DNA of 64,000 nt from Symsagittifera roscoffensis (GCF_963678635.1 NC_087069.1:34619090-34683089), one strand, 5' to 3'. Counted from the stretch's first letter, positions 1-11,000 are shown. The notes: generated from the sequence alone by a model not told the origin. Made by a program: numbers and translations.

Positions 1-269
1 AATGTTACAATCGGTGCTACTTGTCCGGCATCAAATGACTTCTATTGAAAACTTTTTCAAAAAAAACTTCGAATTATCTATGATTAGTTGCTTTTTTCCG
101 TTGTTCTTTCAAAATCGGTACCTCCAGTTTTAAAAATAATGGGTGACTCTAGAGAAAAAAAATTTCGGAAAATTTTTCTGAAGATGGCACAAAACTGCTT
201 AAAAAATTAGTAATCTGTTCACAGTCGAAAATAAAAATTAACTAAACTGTGAAAAAAAATCAACTTTAC

Positions 270-463
270 CTGTAAGCAGTCATTCTGAGAAAGGGATCGT
301 GGTAACAATCGTGCAAAGTGGCCTTCGGTTTTTTCACATCTCTCTCGTACTCTGTTTTGATCCAATCTTCGTCCTTGAGAGTGGGGTCCAGTGTTGTGCC
401 TATGAGCGAGTATTTTGCCCGCGCTTCGGTCGGTTTGGCTACCATGAAGTCTGGTTGGGTCAT
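270..463 (-). CDS. Coding exon of an unrecognised host gene (probable first exon)
   Basis: Minus-strand reading opens with ATG at 463 and stays open for 64 codons. It then meets a consensus splice donor (CAG|GTAAAG) at 270/269, so the stop just after it lies in an intron. The peptide is basic and hydrophilic with many Lys, Arg, Asp and Tyr and a tail reading HDPFLRMTAYR; base composition is clearly richer than the AT-rich flanks. The remaining exons would lie left of the window. It looks like the N-terminus of a small conserved housekeeping protein, but I do not recognise the family. It is head-to-head with the BTB gene, start codons about 785 bp apart. The donor and codon use are seen; the gene itself is inferred. 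Confidence 0.5.
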
Positions 464-1247
464 TTTTTGGTTTCTTTGAGAAAATTCAACTCTTATTGCT
501 TCAACTTTTGCAAATTTCTTTTAAAAAATTATGAAAGTTCAAATAATAAAGAACAATAAGGGCCAATATTTGAAAACGAAGGTCGCTTTTTGTGATCAAT
601 AGTTTTAAGAAACTAATTTAACGTTAATTTTTAGGAATTAGAGCGCTTGTACAACGATCAGTCTATCTGGTTTGGGGTCTCTTTTTGGTTAAAGGCATTA
701 AATTATTAATTGTTATGCTAAAAATCAATAGTAAAACGTCTCCAAAAGCAAAGATGTTTTTTGAAAGCGTTTTTAAAGAGTTGCTCCGGTTTCGTATATA
801 ATTTGCATATGGTTGTTTTTGAATACAAAATTAAATCTGCGTGCCGTAATTTTTACTGCGCATTGTGAAAAAAGTGAAAATTAAAATATGACTATGAAGT
901 ATGCTATGTATACCTGTCTAGAAAAAAACAATACATTCTAGCATACAAAAACTCTTTTTATATCATTTAATTCAAAAATCATTTTTTGTGTGTGATACCA
1001 TCTGTTTTAGTATTTGTACAATCATACTTCATATTATAAAACATTATATATACAATAATGCACGAAGAAAGCAGAACATTTGAGTGCTAGCCATTTGTAG
1101 CAACTAATATTAAGTTTTCGAGGTCTTAAAGTTTTTGCTAAACTTTATAGAGTAAAGTTTTCCTTTTTTACGAGTTGTAAATTTAAATCAGAAGCTGAAA
1201 ATTATCAGTGTTTACAATCACAAACACCGTCAGATTGTTACAGAATA
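464..1247. other. Intergenic region between divergent host genes
   Basis: AT-rich DNA between two opposite start codons. It must contain the 5' UTRs and promoters of both genes if both are real. I see no convincing TATA box and no repeat structure. Nothing else is supported. Confidence 0.4.
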
Positions 1248-1402
1248 ATGTCTTCCATGTGTGTGAAGAGTGGAAAGATTGACAAGTTTGCGGCTCAGAT
1301 GAAGTTGGGCTTGTTCAGTAAGGAGTTTGCAGATGTCAAGTTTGTGGTGGGCGATCAGAAAAAGATCATCTACGGGCACAGGATCATCATCGGACTCCGG
1401 TA

Positions 1403-1449
<47 letters not shown>

Positions 1450-4400
1450 GAAGATGGATTCATAAAAAAAAAATGAGAGGGGGTTCTGGAGTTTTTTTCC
1501 TAAATATATTTTTGTTCCGATCATTGAAAGAAGGGGGGACTTTTGTATCCGGGTGTGTTAACTTTTTCTTTTGCTTTTTTTCATTTTTTTTGCTTTCCAC
1601 GCAAAAAATTTGGTGCCACAAAAAATCATCGCACATGGTCGAGTGATATATTACGTTAAAGCCTTTCTAGTCGTCATTTGAACGACACTTACAAATTTTA
1701 AGATCATTTATCCACGGGGGAAAGGACCAACACAAGAGCTGTACAGCTCATCACGGCGAACCGCTGTTGTGCCCCTGTTTTAAAAAAAAATTCTCTTATC
1801 GTCTTTTTTCGAGCGAGTAAAGCGATCGAGTAACGTTTGTTATATGAAACTTGATTTTAGTATAAAGAAGATTACTTTTGGAAACTTCCTTTAGCGCTTC
1901 TCTGGCTATAAATTTCTTTCAAAAATATTTAAAATTTTGAGTGCAAGAAAAAAATTGAAAAAAAAAAGATTTAAAATTTTTCGAAAATTTTTTTCATTTT
2001 TCAAATTTATTTTTGAAGACCATTGGATTCGTTTATGCCTAAATCACAAAATTTCTAAGCAACTTCTTATATTTGTATCATTGCACGACGTACAAAAAAG
2101 ACACTAACTCAGTGCAAAAAAAGCTCTGAAAATGTAGTCAGAACATTCTGTGCCACTATCACAGCAACCGACTATCCTTGTTTTATTTTGTACATGTTTC
2201 ACACGAGTAGTTTTTAGTTTGCAAGACGTTTCAAGATTTTAATGACATATACTTTGCTGCAGCAACCTTTTTGATGACTTTTTACCCGTTATTTGCTAAA
2301 GAGTTTGCTCAAAGAAATTTTCATTTACGTTGATTTGAAAACCCGGGTTGACCAAAAATGCTAGTCATACAATTTTCATATATGAAAAAATGCTAATCAT
2401 ACACTTTTCATGCAATTCCAAAGGTATAGAAAATTGTAGAAAGTTGCATGAAAGGTCTATGATTAGTATTTTTTCATATATGGAAATTGTATGACTAGCA
2501 TCTTTCCATAAACCAAAAATATTGATTTTTTACATTTTAATTTCTCAAAATTTCTTGGTTGTGTTCGTAACCGAACACAAATGGCATAAACCTTGGTTAC
2601 CCAAACAAAGAAACCAAAGGTTTGGCTGTCTCGCATTAAGCATGCTTTGGAAACAGCTTAAAACATTTAAATTCTGTCTCACACAAATAATATAACGAAA
2701 TTAACGAACTTTTAAGTTTTAGCAAAAATTTTCAAAGATGATTATTTCTAAAGTTCGAGTTTTTAAACTACCAGACATTGATCAAGGCATACAAATACAT
2801 GTCATACAAAAAAACAGGAGTTTTAAGCGTTTTTGACCAAAAGTTATGAAGAGAAAAGGAAAAAAAATCCAATATTAGTATATCTAGGACTACGTTATAC
2901 ACACAAAATAATAAATCGCAATCAAAAAAAGGCTAGTCATAAATTTTCATATATGGAAATTGTATGATTAGCATTTTTTTCGACAAAAAGTTCTTCTTTT
3001 TTACTTTGTACGATACAACGAATTTTATGCCAAAACAAGAGAAAAATTGTTTGAAAATTCGATGACATCATTTTAGCAAAATGTATGAAATTTGTATGAT
3101 TAGCATTTTTTCATAGATTTAGTTATGGAATTGTATGATTAGCATTTTTGGTCTATGGAGGTCAACCCGGGAATTCTGGACCAAGTTAGCATTTGATTTA
3201 TAAAGATACACGCTCAATCATTAAAGTAAATAACCTCAAATCTACTTGAAACTCAGCTCTTACAAAATTCCTAACAAGAAGTACAAGGACAAATCCTATT
3301 TAAAAAAAAATTCCTGCGAGATTTGCATTAAGCAATTTAGGGACATCTCTTTGATAATATAAATAATAAATTAGTTTTAAAGAAGGGAAAAGTTTGCCTA
3401 TAATTTTGATTAGACTAGATTTTTATAATTGGTTAGATTTTTATTAAAGCCCATCCTGGAAGAACGCCAAAAAAGCTAGCTGCTTATCGAGCGGTGTCTG
3501 TAAAACGACTTCAAATAACCCCTTGATTTTAGGTGCGCCTTGCTGCAGAAACTGTTCCAAGAATCAGCCGCACGTCCTGAAGTGCCTATAGTGCTGTCAG
3601 ATGTCAACCCGGAGACCTTCCAGCAGATGTTAGACTTCATGTACACAAACACTGTTCAGATCAGCCAGAACTCGGCTATGGATTTATTGGGAACAGCAAT
3701 TGAGTATGGACTGCAAGGTAATATATGCTGTTATATGCTCGAGACCTATTTACGAGAATCAGTAACAAAATTGAAATATCACTATTTTGGAAACTTCAAA
3801 TTTTGGAAACATCATTTTGAATCATCAAAAAATTTTCTACTGAAATGGGGGTTTTTAGTTGCATGGATAAAGATCTTGATAGAAAATGTATTTCTGAGAG
3901 TACTGCCATGCCAATTATTTTACTGCAAACTGTAAAAGTTCTTAAATTTTTAAAGAAAAACAGTAGTTAGATCAAAAATATAGTTTAAAAAATCCGCCCC
4001 TAACTTTGGACTTGAAGTATTTAGGCATTAAGTTCCAGCTCGATTTCAGATCTTCTGAAAAAATCACTCTTTTTTCTGCATAGTTTGCAAACTCCTTTCA
4101 CTTTTGGCGTCTATTTCAGATCTGCAAGCAGTCGTGTGTGAACACATAACTGAGAACTTGGACACTGAGTTCGCAGCCACAGCTCTCCACGCAGCTGTCT
4201 ACTTCGAAGTATCCCATCTAGAACAGCATTGCCTCTCATTCATAGCTGACAATGCCAATGAATTCTTAGAGAGTAAGAGCTACTTGGAGATGGGCGAACA
4301 GGCTTTTATTAAGGTAACAACATGTTCTGCACTTTTTATGCCCGAAAAGAGATAACTTTTTAAAATAACTTTTGCGCACTGTTCGATTCTTATATATTTT

Positions 4401-5280
4401 TCTTTCGATAGTTTTTTTATGTGGCATTAAATTTTTTAATACACTTTTTGGAATCTAAAACTACCAAACATGCAAAAGCTTTAAAACCAAAGTGAACACC
4501 CCTACCCCCCCCCCCCTCCCCCCGCAAAGAAACAGTTGTTGAAAAGTGCGGCAGATAAGTACCCATCACCCTACCTACTGAAGAGAAGGAATTCTTACCA
4601 GAAGTGCAGTACTCTTCCTCACCCATCTGGCCTGACCTGGTCACACTTCAAAGTTCAAGTTGTTAAGTCCCATTTTGGATTTTCTAGTTAACGACGATCA
4701 AACTTAAAATTTTGCGTAGGCAGCTGAAAAGGGCCAAGGTTGGAATCACAGCAAATACCTTCTCGTGATTAAACTAGTAGTTGCTTCCGGCTGTAGATTT
4801 GGTCTTATGGTACTTTTTCTAAAATAAAAATTCCTGGTACAGGAATTCCTTACATCTAATTTTGTTTGTGTAATGACCTCACTTGGAAACATTGTATCAT
4901 TACTATAGATTTTACTTTTCTTACAGGCAATGGACTGTGACGACCTCAACGTGGATGAAACCGAAATCAACAAAGCCATCTTTGAATGGGGCAAAAATGG
5001 GGCAGTAAAATCAGGAACCCCCCTCAAGCTCATAGTTTCCAGGGTGGTCCTCAAATTACGAATTGCCATATTTGACGTGGAAAATTTAGAAAGAATCGAG
5101 AAATTCAGTGAGGCGGAAGGAGACTATATTCCTCCAGAAATGTTCCAGTTTGCCTGGAAGTTCCACGCCCAAATCAAAAATGGGAGATCAGTGCCGGTCG
5201 AGGGGAAAAAGTGGGCGACTTTGAGAAAGGGGACAAAACCGTTGGAGCATCATCAGTACTTGAATCCTTATATTGACTAG
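1248..5280 (+). CDS. BTB/POZ-BACK domain protein, four coding exons
   Basis: Exons 1248-1399, 3533-3717, 4120-4313 and 4927-5280 join in phase across GT..AG introns (donors GTAAGA, GTAATA, GTAACA; acceptors TTTTAG, TTTCAG, TTACAG) to give 294 residues ending at TAG. Residues about 15-120 read as a BTB fold (FADVKFVVG, GHRIIIGL, then VLSDVNPETFQQMLDFMYT). Residues about 120-210 read as a BACK-type helical region. This arrangement is typical of the BTBD1/2/3/6 group, which act as substrate adaptors for Cullin-3 ubiquitin ligases. Those proteins are usually nearer 480 residues with a C-terminal PHR domain; here the tail is short and no PHR domain is visible, so the gene is a short paralog or a divergent member. 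Intron 1 is over 2.1 kb and carries a GA microsatellite and two repeats. Confidence 0.85.
1404..1450. repeat. (AG)n microsatellite
   Basis: About 20 AG units interrupted once by AT, starting four bases inside intron 1 of the BTB gene, right behind the splice donor. The antisense leucine/serine ORF here is only a by-product. Confidence 0.9.
1513..2182. repeat. Dispersed repeat, copy 1 (intronic)
   Basis: The stretch from GTTCCGATCATTGAAA to the motif around GAACATTCTGTGCCACT is matched in the same order and orientation at 40327-40926. Both copies are diverged and carry no ORF. The element type is unknown; no terminal repeats were found. Confidence 0.6.
2342..3171. mobile_element. MITE-like element with terminal inverted repeats
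   Basis: Starts with CCCGGGTTGACC at 2342 and ends with its exact complement GGTCAACCCGGG at 3160-3171. Inside the ends the similarity continues imperfectly (AAAAATGCTAGTCATACAAT on the left, mirrored on the right). The core carries several copies, in both orientations, of an ATGATTAGCAT / TTTCATATATG motif. No ORF. No clear target duplication (left flank GAAAA, right flank AATTC). It lies in intron 1 of the BTB gene. Confidence 0.65.
4501..4523. repeat. Poly-C tract in intron 3
   Basis: A run of about 20 C with single A and T interruptions inside an AT-rich intron of the BTB gene. No function is evident. Confidence 0.8.
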
Positions 5281-5321
5281 ACATTTCGTTTTGAACACTT
5301 CTATTAAAAATCGATATATTA

Positions 5322-5327
5322 AATAAA
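5322..5327 (+). terminator. Polyadenylation signal of the BTB gene
   Basis: AATAAA 42 bp after the BTB stop codon. The same 3' UTR block, including an AATAAA, is found again near 23527-23600, which supports the boundary of the duplicated segment. Confidence 0.6.
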
Positions 5328-5608
5328 ACTGAAATGTTTGAAATTTTAAAAAGTAAAAAAAGAAAATAATAGATTACAAGGGATTTTTCTTGTCAGTCTC
5401 CATAAATTTCAAAAAAAAATTGATAGTCTCAAAAAAAATTGATTAAACAGTTTCATATTAAATGGCTGAGGAGGAAGCTTGTTAACGGAGAGGCTGGACC
5501 AACGACGCACATCGACCACATTGTGCACCAACCTGCAGCTTATCGCGTCTCATTTATTCTCTATAACACGAATAAAAGGAAAGCAAACAAAAAAAAACAT
5601 TCGCAACG

Positions 5609-6453
5609 ATGAATACGAGGTCTTCCGTATTCAACGAAATACACTGTTCAACATGCAAGCATCCAACGAAAGACAGCGAAATCTTTCTCTGTGTCTGTTG
5701 CTCATCCATTATGCATTGGTCAAAAAAGTGCACTGGATTTGAAGACACTATTCTCAGTGCTCTCTCAACTGTCAGAGAGAATGTGTTGCTTTTCTGTAAC
5801 AATTGTGATCAACAAGGAAGGAGAGACTTGTTTCTCAACAAACCTGCTCAACCCGAAGAACGAACTGACAAAATAGCCGAAAAAATTGAAACCGTTTTGA
5901 GCTCAGTTTGGAATGTTGAAAAGACATTGCTCAATACGCCTGCGCCTGCAGCCGCCGTTGAAGCGCCTGAAATTGTGAAAACTGAAAGAGATGCAAATCT
6001 TTTCGCTCTGCGCGTAAGAGGTATTCCAGAGAGCAAAAACAAAGAGAAAGGCCTCAGGTTCCAAGAAGATCTCGCTGCCGTGAAAAAACTTTGAACTTTT
6101 TGACTGGCACAGACCCAGTGATCGGCGATGCCTACAGACTCGGTATGTGGAACAACGATATCAACAGACCGCCGCGAACGTTTCTAGTAATTCTCAGGTA
6201 GCAAATTGACAAACGGGTCATCTTATCTTCTCTTGTGAAACTAAAAACTTCTGAGTTTTATAAAAACGTGTATGTTTCTCGTGATCTGTCCACTGTCGGG
6301 TACAGACGTGAATGCGAACTGTTGAAACTCCGAAAAGATTTCATCAGCTCTGGTGTTCCAAGAAACCCCCTCCTATTGAATGACAATGAGCTTCTGAGAA
6401 CAAATGACCAAGGACATTGGGTAACAGTTGCTGATGCTGATATCGAAAAGTGA
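5609..6453 (+). pseudogene. LINE ORF1: PHD-type zinc finger plus RNA-binding-like domain, frameshifted
   Basis: ATG at 5609 opens a 161-codon reading. It begins with a Cys/His cluster (CSTCKHP, CVCCSSIMHW, KKC, then FCNNC near residue 65) fitting a PHD-like zinc finger, as in the first ORF of CR1-group LINEs. A linker rich in Ala/Pro/Glu follows, then a segment starting LFALRVRGIPE that looks like the beginning of an RNA-recognition-type fold. The frame is lost at about 6090 and continues in other frames to 6453. Such proteins bind element RNA in a ribonucleoprotein. The family is inferred from architecture. Confidence 0.7.
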
Positions 6454-6483
6454 CGACCGCGAAAATCGCTTCAAGTCTCGTCA

Positions 6484-8799
6484 GTGATAAACTGTCTTTT
6501 ATATAATGTGAGAAGCCTCCTGAATCTACAAAAGCGCGTGACGTTCGCCAACTTTGTTGCAATGAGCAATATTATTTTAATTTGTCTAACAGAAACATGG
6601 CTTACCGAGCAAGTCGATGACGCTGAACTATTCCTGCCCAATTATGAGTTGTTTAGGTCAGAGCGCGCTAGTGCAGGTCAAATCTCTCGGTATGGTGGTG
6701 TTCTGATTGGAGTGAGGCGGGACGCTCTCGCAGAAACTCTGAGTGTTACTGATGACGGTTTCCTGGTTTCATGTACCGCCGTAGTAAATGGCTGCAAGCT
6801 GTTGGTTGTTTGCTGCTATAATCCACCGACGAACAGTGATTACAGAGTCTCTGTAGAGCAATGAACCAGTGTATTCAGTCGAATCAGATCTCTGAAAGAA
6901 TCGTACAGCTTTGATGAACTGTTGTTTTGTGGAGATTTTAATTTACCACTGATCAATAGGTCTACATGCTTATCAGATGACTTCTACTCCGAACAGAAGG
7001 TATTGACTTGGTACAACAAGTCAGAAGCTCAACACGCAAGAGAAACACTCTCGATCACTTCTCCACTCAAGAGAAGTTCTCGGTCTCTATGACATACCCC
7101 ACTGATGTCTGTATGTCTGACCACCTGCCAGTCATTGCAACTCTGGACTTGGTTTCTCTTCTGCAGTACAAAGGTATCAAAGATCATGATGCAAAAACTT
7201 CCATGTACAGTTTTGGCTCTGCCAACTACGAACTTTTGAGTCAGTTGATGTATGATTCGCCTTTTTCTCCCTACTGCTGGTCGGATGTGAACATGTTGGT
7301 GAAGCAAAGGTACGAGTGGATAGACACTCTCCTGGCCAAGTGTGTTCCAAGGCGAACAACTCATACATCCAGTCATGCTCCTTGGATCAGTCCAACAACT
7401 TCAAATCTGATAAAGCGACTAGAGACTGCTTATCAGCAAAAGGGCACCCTGCACTGCACGACATTGAGACTGAAAAAAGAATGCGACGCTGCAATAATCG
7501 AAGATCGAGTCAACTATGAAGAAGATCTCGCAGACAGCAGAGCCTTTGACAAACTTTTCAAAATTTATAATTCTTTCCGAAGCATTAGTATTCCTTCCAG
7601 TATCAAGTACTTGAGTGACACTGCAACAGATTCTGCGGAACAAGTTGAGCTTTTCAATGTCTTTTTTTTGCCACTGTTTTCAACCAACCCAGTGGTTCTA
7701 TTCAAACGTTTCCCGACAAAACTGACGTCATCATCAATGATTTTGCTATTGACGAAGATTTCTTGGTCAAAGTTCTTGGTGATCTTGATGTGACAAAAGC
7801 AACCGGACCTGATAATATTCCTGCAAGAGTATTCAAGCATACCTCTAACGCTGTCGCGAAGTCCTTGAAAACTCTCTTTTATAAAATCAAGCAAGCTGGC
7901 ATATATCCTGACGCCCGGAAAGAAGCTGTAGTCGCCCCAGTGCTTAAGAAAGATTCAAAAATAGAAGTGAAAAACTACAGACAAATCTCGCTTCTACCAA
8001 TCGCATCAAAAGTTCTTGAGAGATGTATTTTTGTTGCACTTTATGATCATTTTTGGCATCATCTGCATCCATGGCAGTATGGATTCAGGAAAGAAGATCT
8101 TGTATACCCAGCTCCTGGAGTTTATCGACGCTGTTTATTCAAACTTGAATCGTCGCCACAACGTTGACTAGATTTATACAGATTTTGAGAAAGCGTTCGA
8201 TAATGTTGATCATCAGATTCTTATTGCTAAATTGCATAATTTTGGAGTACGAGGCAAACTGCTCAAGCTTCTCAAGAGCTACCTATCCAACAGAACGCAA
8301 AAAGTTCGAGTACGGGGGATGTTTTCCAGTTCCATACCTGTGGCCAGTGGCGTGCCGCAAGGCTGCTTGTTAGGAACCCTCTTGTTTTTAATTTTTATCA
8401 ACGATTTGCCTGATTCTTTACAGTGCTTTGAGCCATACCCTTGTGCTGATGATGCTAAGTTTCTTTGTGTAAATACAAACAAGGTGCTGATAGAAACAGA
8501 TCTTTCCTACATTTGCAATTGGTCGCAACTAAACATGATAAGTTTTAATGTTGATAAATGTGTGGCGATGACTTTCTCGCGCTCGTTGAGTCTGAGAGAC
8601 TGCCATTTTGTAGGTGCCCCAATTGTTTTTGCACAAGAGCACAAAGACTTGGGCTGACAATTTGAACTGGGACGCTCATGTTGAAGAAAAGTGCAGTAAA
8701 GCAAATAAAGTGTTCTTCATGATGAAGAGAATTTCCCCTCACATTTCCGTGAAAAGCAAACTCAATCTATACAAAACACTGGTGCTGCCCATTATGATG
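6484..8799 (+). pseudogene. LINE ORF2: endonuclease and reverse transcriptase, broken
   Basis: The endonuclease starts near 6484 with NVRSLLN and LTETWL. The catalytic GDFN is visible near 6930 in a shifted frame and SDHLPV near 7115. RT motifs follow: KATGPDNIP, YRQISLLPIASKVLE, QYGFRK, DFEKAFDNVDH, ASGVPQG, then CADDAKF where FADD or YADD is expected. Frames change at least four times and there are internal stops (e.g. 6862, 8165, 8655). The reading resumes after the Polinton at 22104. It would nick target DNA and copy element RNA into it; this copy cannot. Confidence 0.85.
8794..8799. repeat. Polinton target site duplication, left copy
   Basis: ATGATG immediately left of the element, matched by ATGATG at 22098-22103. 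Six base pairs is the known target duplication length of Polinton/Maverick elements. Joining the flanks at this hexamer restores LINE sequence order. Confidence 0.9.
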
Positions 8800-9267
8800 A
8801 GTAGTAGATGTTGAGGCTGATCAGGGGGGGAGGTGGCTGACCCCCATGTATTAAAATAGGCTATAGAGTATCCGGTCAGCCACCTATGTATTAAGATGTG
8901 GTATAGAGTCTACAATGTATTAAGGTAGGGAATACCGATGGTAAGGTTTTATGGTTTGTGTGATGGTAAGATAATGGTAAGAAAAACGTAATTTTTTTGG
9001 TTTTTGTGTGGAAATGTCTAATTTTTTCAGAAAAATCTGGGCGCGCAATACCTAATTGGGAACAATTAATTGTTAATTACGTGTAGATTGTAGAATAAAG
9101 GTTATGTATTTAGTTTTTTGGTGCATGGTAAGTCAATGGTAAGAGATTTTGTGCAAAAACTTGGAATTTTTATCAAAAAAAATTTTTCGAAAAAATTCAA
9201 AACACGATAAGATTTGTTTAATTTGATCTAATAAAAATTTGTTAGATACTTTTACTTTCTACCTATC
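8800..9267 (+). repeat. Polinton left terminal inverted repeat
   Basis: 468 bp whose reverse complement matches 21642-22097 with a small number of mismatches and short indels, including a G-tract of 7 against a C-tract of about 13. The two arms diverge right after CTACCTATC. Contains short internal sub-repeats of ATGTATTAA separated by about 45 bp. Confidence 0.92.
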
Positions 9268-9278
9268 TTCCTTTCTAC

Positions 9279-9935
9279 CTATTTTCCTTGGATTGTTATC
9301 AAATCCGCTTTCGTACAAAGTAAGTGGAATTTTTCAAATAGAGTATTGTTTTCATGGGCGTAGAAATATCGATATTCACCAGTCTCAATATTTTGAAGAA
9401 CAAAACCCAGAGCAATGTTGATTTTGGCAGCAGCATCGAGCTTGTTGAAGACTTCTTCAAGTTTCTCGTTAATGATTTTAGTATCTAACTTGGACATTTG
9501 GAAGTTAAATACCTTATTTCTCCCATTTTCCATCTCCGTATCCACTAGAAAATGTTGACAAGCACTTAGGTCTTCCTTTAGTTTTTCACCATCTTCCCCT
9601 TTTTCCTCCACAATCTTGTTCAAGTCGGCTACCGTATCACTGGGTTTCCGTTGTTTTGCTCCATGTTCCTTTCTCCGATGTTGTTGGAGAGAGTAGTAAC
9701 TGGGGAACTCTTGTTCAGAAGAAGAACAAACCGTCGACTGCTTCGAACTTGGTTGAGCATGCTTCTTAACCATATGATAGTTCATTTCTTGTTGATTGTA
9801 AGTGGAATACTTACATTCAGGACAAGAAACAACTCCTTTAGCACATCTTTTTTGATGTCTCGCAGCATCAGATCTCCTGTATTCCTGACCACAATCCTCA
9901 CATTTGACCTTCTCGTTTCGGTTAAGGGCAGGCAT
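9279..9935 (-). CDS. C2H2-like zinc-finger protein; probable N-terminal remnant of the Polinton PolB protein
   Basis: Leftward ORF of 218 residues from ATG at 9935. Residues 11-100 hold three Cys/His fingers (CEDCGQEYRRSDAARHQKRC, CPECKYST..NYHMVKKH, and a third whose second Cys is not obvious). A Lys/Glu linker and a segment reading ALGFVLQNIETGEYRYFYAH (about 177-196) follow. I believe zinc fingers plus this segment form the start of large PolB-containing proteins in animal Polintons; this is from memory and unverified. The reading ends at TAG 12 bp outside the left TIR, so everything downstream has been lost. Similar fingers appear in the fragments at 54729-55250 and 62141-62690. What remains could be a free DNA-binding protein. 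Confidence 0.6.
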   Translation of the reverse strand: MPALNRNEKVKCEDCGQEYRRSDAARHQKRCAKGVVSCPECKYSTYNQQEMNYHMVKKHAQPSSKQSTVCSSSEQEFPSYYSLQQHRRKEHGAKQRKPSDTVADLNKIVEEKGEDGEKLKEDLSACQHFLVDTEMENGRNKVFNFQMSKLDTKIINEKLEEVFNKLDAAAKINIALGFVLQNIETGEYRYFYAHENNTLFEKFHLLCTKADLITIQGK

Positions 9936-10127
9936 TATCTAAACAAATTGGGACTTTAGAAATGTTCCAAAATTAAAAGTTTAAAGTACCAAATGAATGA
10001 AAACACTTACTTTTCGTGAAGTAACGAAATGTAAAATTTGAAGTAAAATTCAGTTGACTGTTTCTGATTGGCAAACAAAATGAATGATTTAACCCAATAA
10101 AATAAGTGTATTTATACTATCAATGAT

Positions 10128-10290
10128 GCCTACGCAATTATCCTTTTATGGTAATGACGTCATTCTTTGAATGGAAGTGATGTCACCGCCTACGCAATTT
10201 TCCTTTTATGGTAATGACGTCATTCTATGAATAGAAGTGACGTCAACACCCACGCAATTTTCCTTTTATGGCAATGACGTCATCACCACG
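10128..10290. promoter_or_regulatory. Three tandem 60 bp repeats with CRE-like TGACGTCA sites
   Basis: Units start at 10128, 10188 and 10248; the third is truncated. Each contains CCTACGCAATT or a close variant, CCTTTTATGG, and a perfect TGACGTCA (10155-10162, 10215-10222, 10275-10282). Unit 2 has a second perfect site (10238-10245) and unit 1 a near match TGATGTCA (10178-10185). TGACGTCA is the palindromic binding site of CREB/ATF bZIP factors. The array lies between the leftward zinc-finger gene and a rightward small ORF, so it may drive both. Confidence 0.75.
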
Positions 10291-10413
10291 TTATTCCTTG
10301 GAAAATTTTAGAATTTTCGAAAAATTCTAGAATTTTCCAGAAAAATTCTCAACCAATCAGAACTAAGCTGTTTCTAGACATAACTTTAGATCCAAAATTT
10401 TCATTTTTGAAGA

Positions 10414-10668
10414 ATGTCAATTAAAAAGCATTTGAACTTTCTCGAATTACTCTACAAGAAAAAAGAAAATATTCCGTGTGATTTCCTTATTGATGAAATA
10501 GATGTAGATTCTTACTTTTTTCACAATTATTTGGACGTTTATATTGTCCAAAATAGAGTTATTCGACTAAGTAAAGGTCTTTTTAGGGAAACTTACTCAA
10601 TCAAAGAGTTTTTTTTGATCCACATATTGCGTATCAAAGCTATAAACTTACTGCTGAGTTACACTTGA
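10414..10668 (+). CDS. Small Polinton ORF, unknown function
   Basis: 84-residue ORF with ATG 132 bp right of the CRE-like array and an AATAAA (10675-10680) seven bases past its stop. Lys-rich N-terminus, acidic middle (DEIDVD), aromatic/Ile-rich C-terminal half. No family recognised. Position and the nearby polyA signal favour a real short early-type gene. Confidence 0.45.
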   Translation: MSIKKHLNFLELLYKKKENIPCDFLIDEIDVDSYFFHNYLDVYIVQNRVIRLSKGLFRETYSIKEFFLIHILRIKAINLLLSYT

Positions 10669-10841
10669 CTAGAAAATAAATTTTATTCATTTTAGAAAAT
10701 TTGAAGTGAATAAAAAAGTCGTACGATAATATTTCAAAGACTCTTTTTATTCCATATCCAACTCCCAAATTTGTCAAAACTCCCGAGCAAAATTCGTTAT
10801 TCCTCCTTTTTTTTAAGGACTTTCAAAGTTCAAAATCTTGC

Positions 10842-11000
10842 ATGATCAGGTTTGGTATTAGATTTCCAGAGATTTGCTTTGAAAAATTCATCAACTTTGA
10901 GTTATCGTCTCAAATCTACATCAAAATCAAAGAACTTGATTATCTGCTCAAAAATCAGCAATTTCTCATCGATTATATACAAAAAAGTCAGTTAACTTGA
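10842..11000 (+). CDS. Tiny ORF (52 aa), overlaps the next start codon
   Basis: ATG at 10842, stop TGA at 10998-11000. Composition is mixed: aromatic and Ile-rich with Lys and Glu (FPEICFEKFINFELSS). The stop overlaps the next ATG as TGATG, an arrangement allowing termination-reinitiation. Function unknown. Confidence 0.35.
   Translation: MIRFGIRFPEICFEKFINFELSSQIYIKIKELDYLLKNQQFLIDYIQKSQLT

Larger units (their letters stand above)
5446..8799 (+). mobile_element. CR1/Jockey-like non-LTR retrotransposon (LINE), 5' portion
   Basis: Contains ORF1 with a zinc-binding domain, ORF2 with apurinic-type endonuclease and reverse transcriptase, and is cut inside the RT C-terminal region by the Polinton at 8800. 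The 3' part resumes at 22104. The 5' boundary is set by comparison with the paralogous segment near 23690-23720, where the flanking host sequence is continuous. Frameshifts and stops show it is inactive. Confidence 0.8.

Noticed and set aside
1230-1463. Minus-strand ORF rich in Leu-Ser
   Set aside because: It is the antisense of BTB exon 1 and of the (AG)n microsatellite; no independent support.
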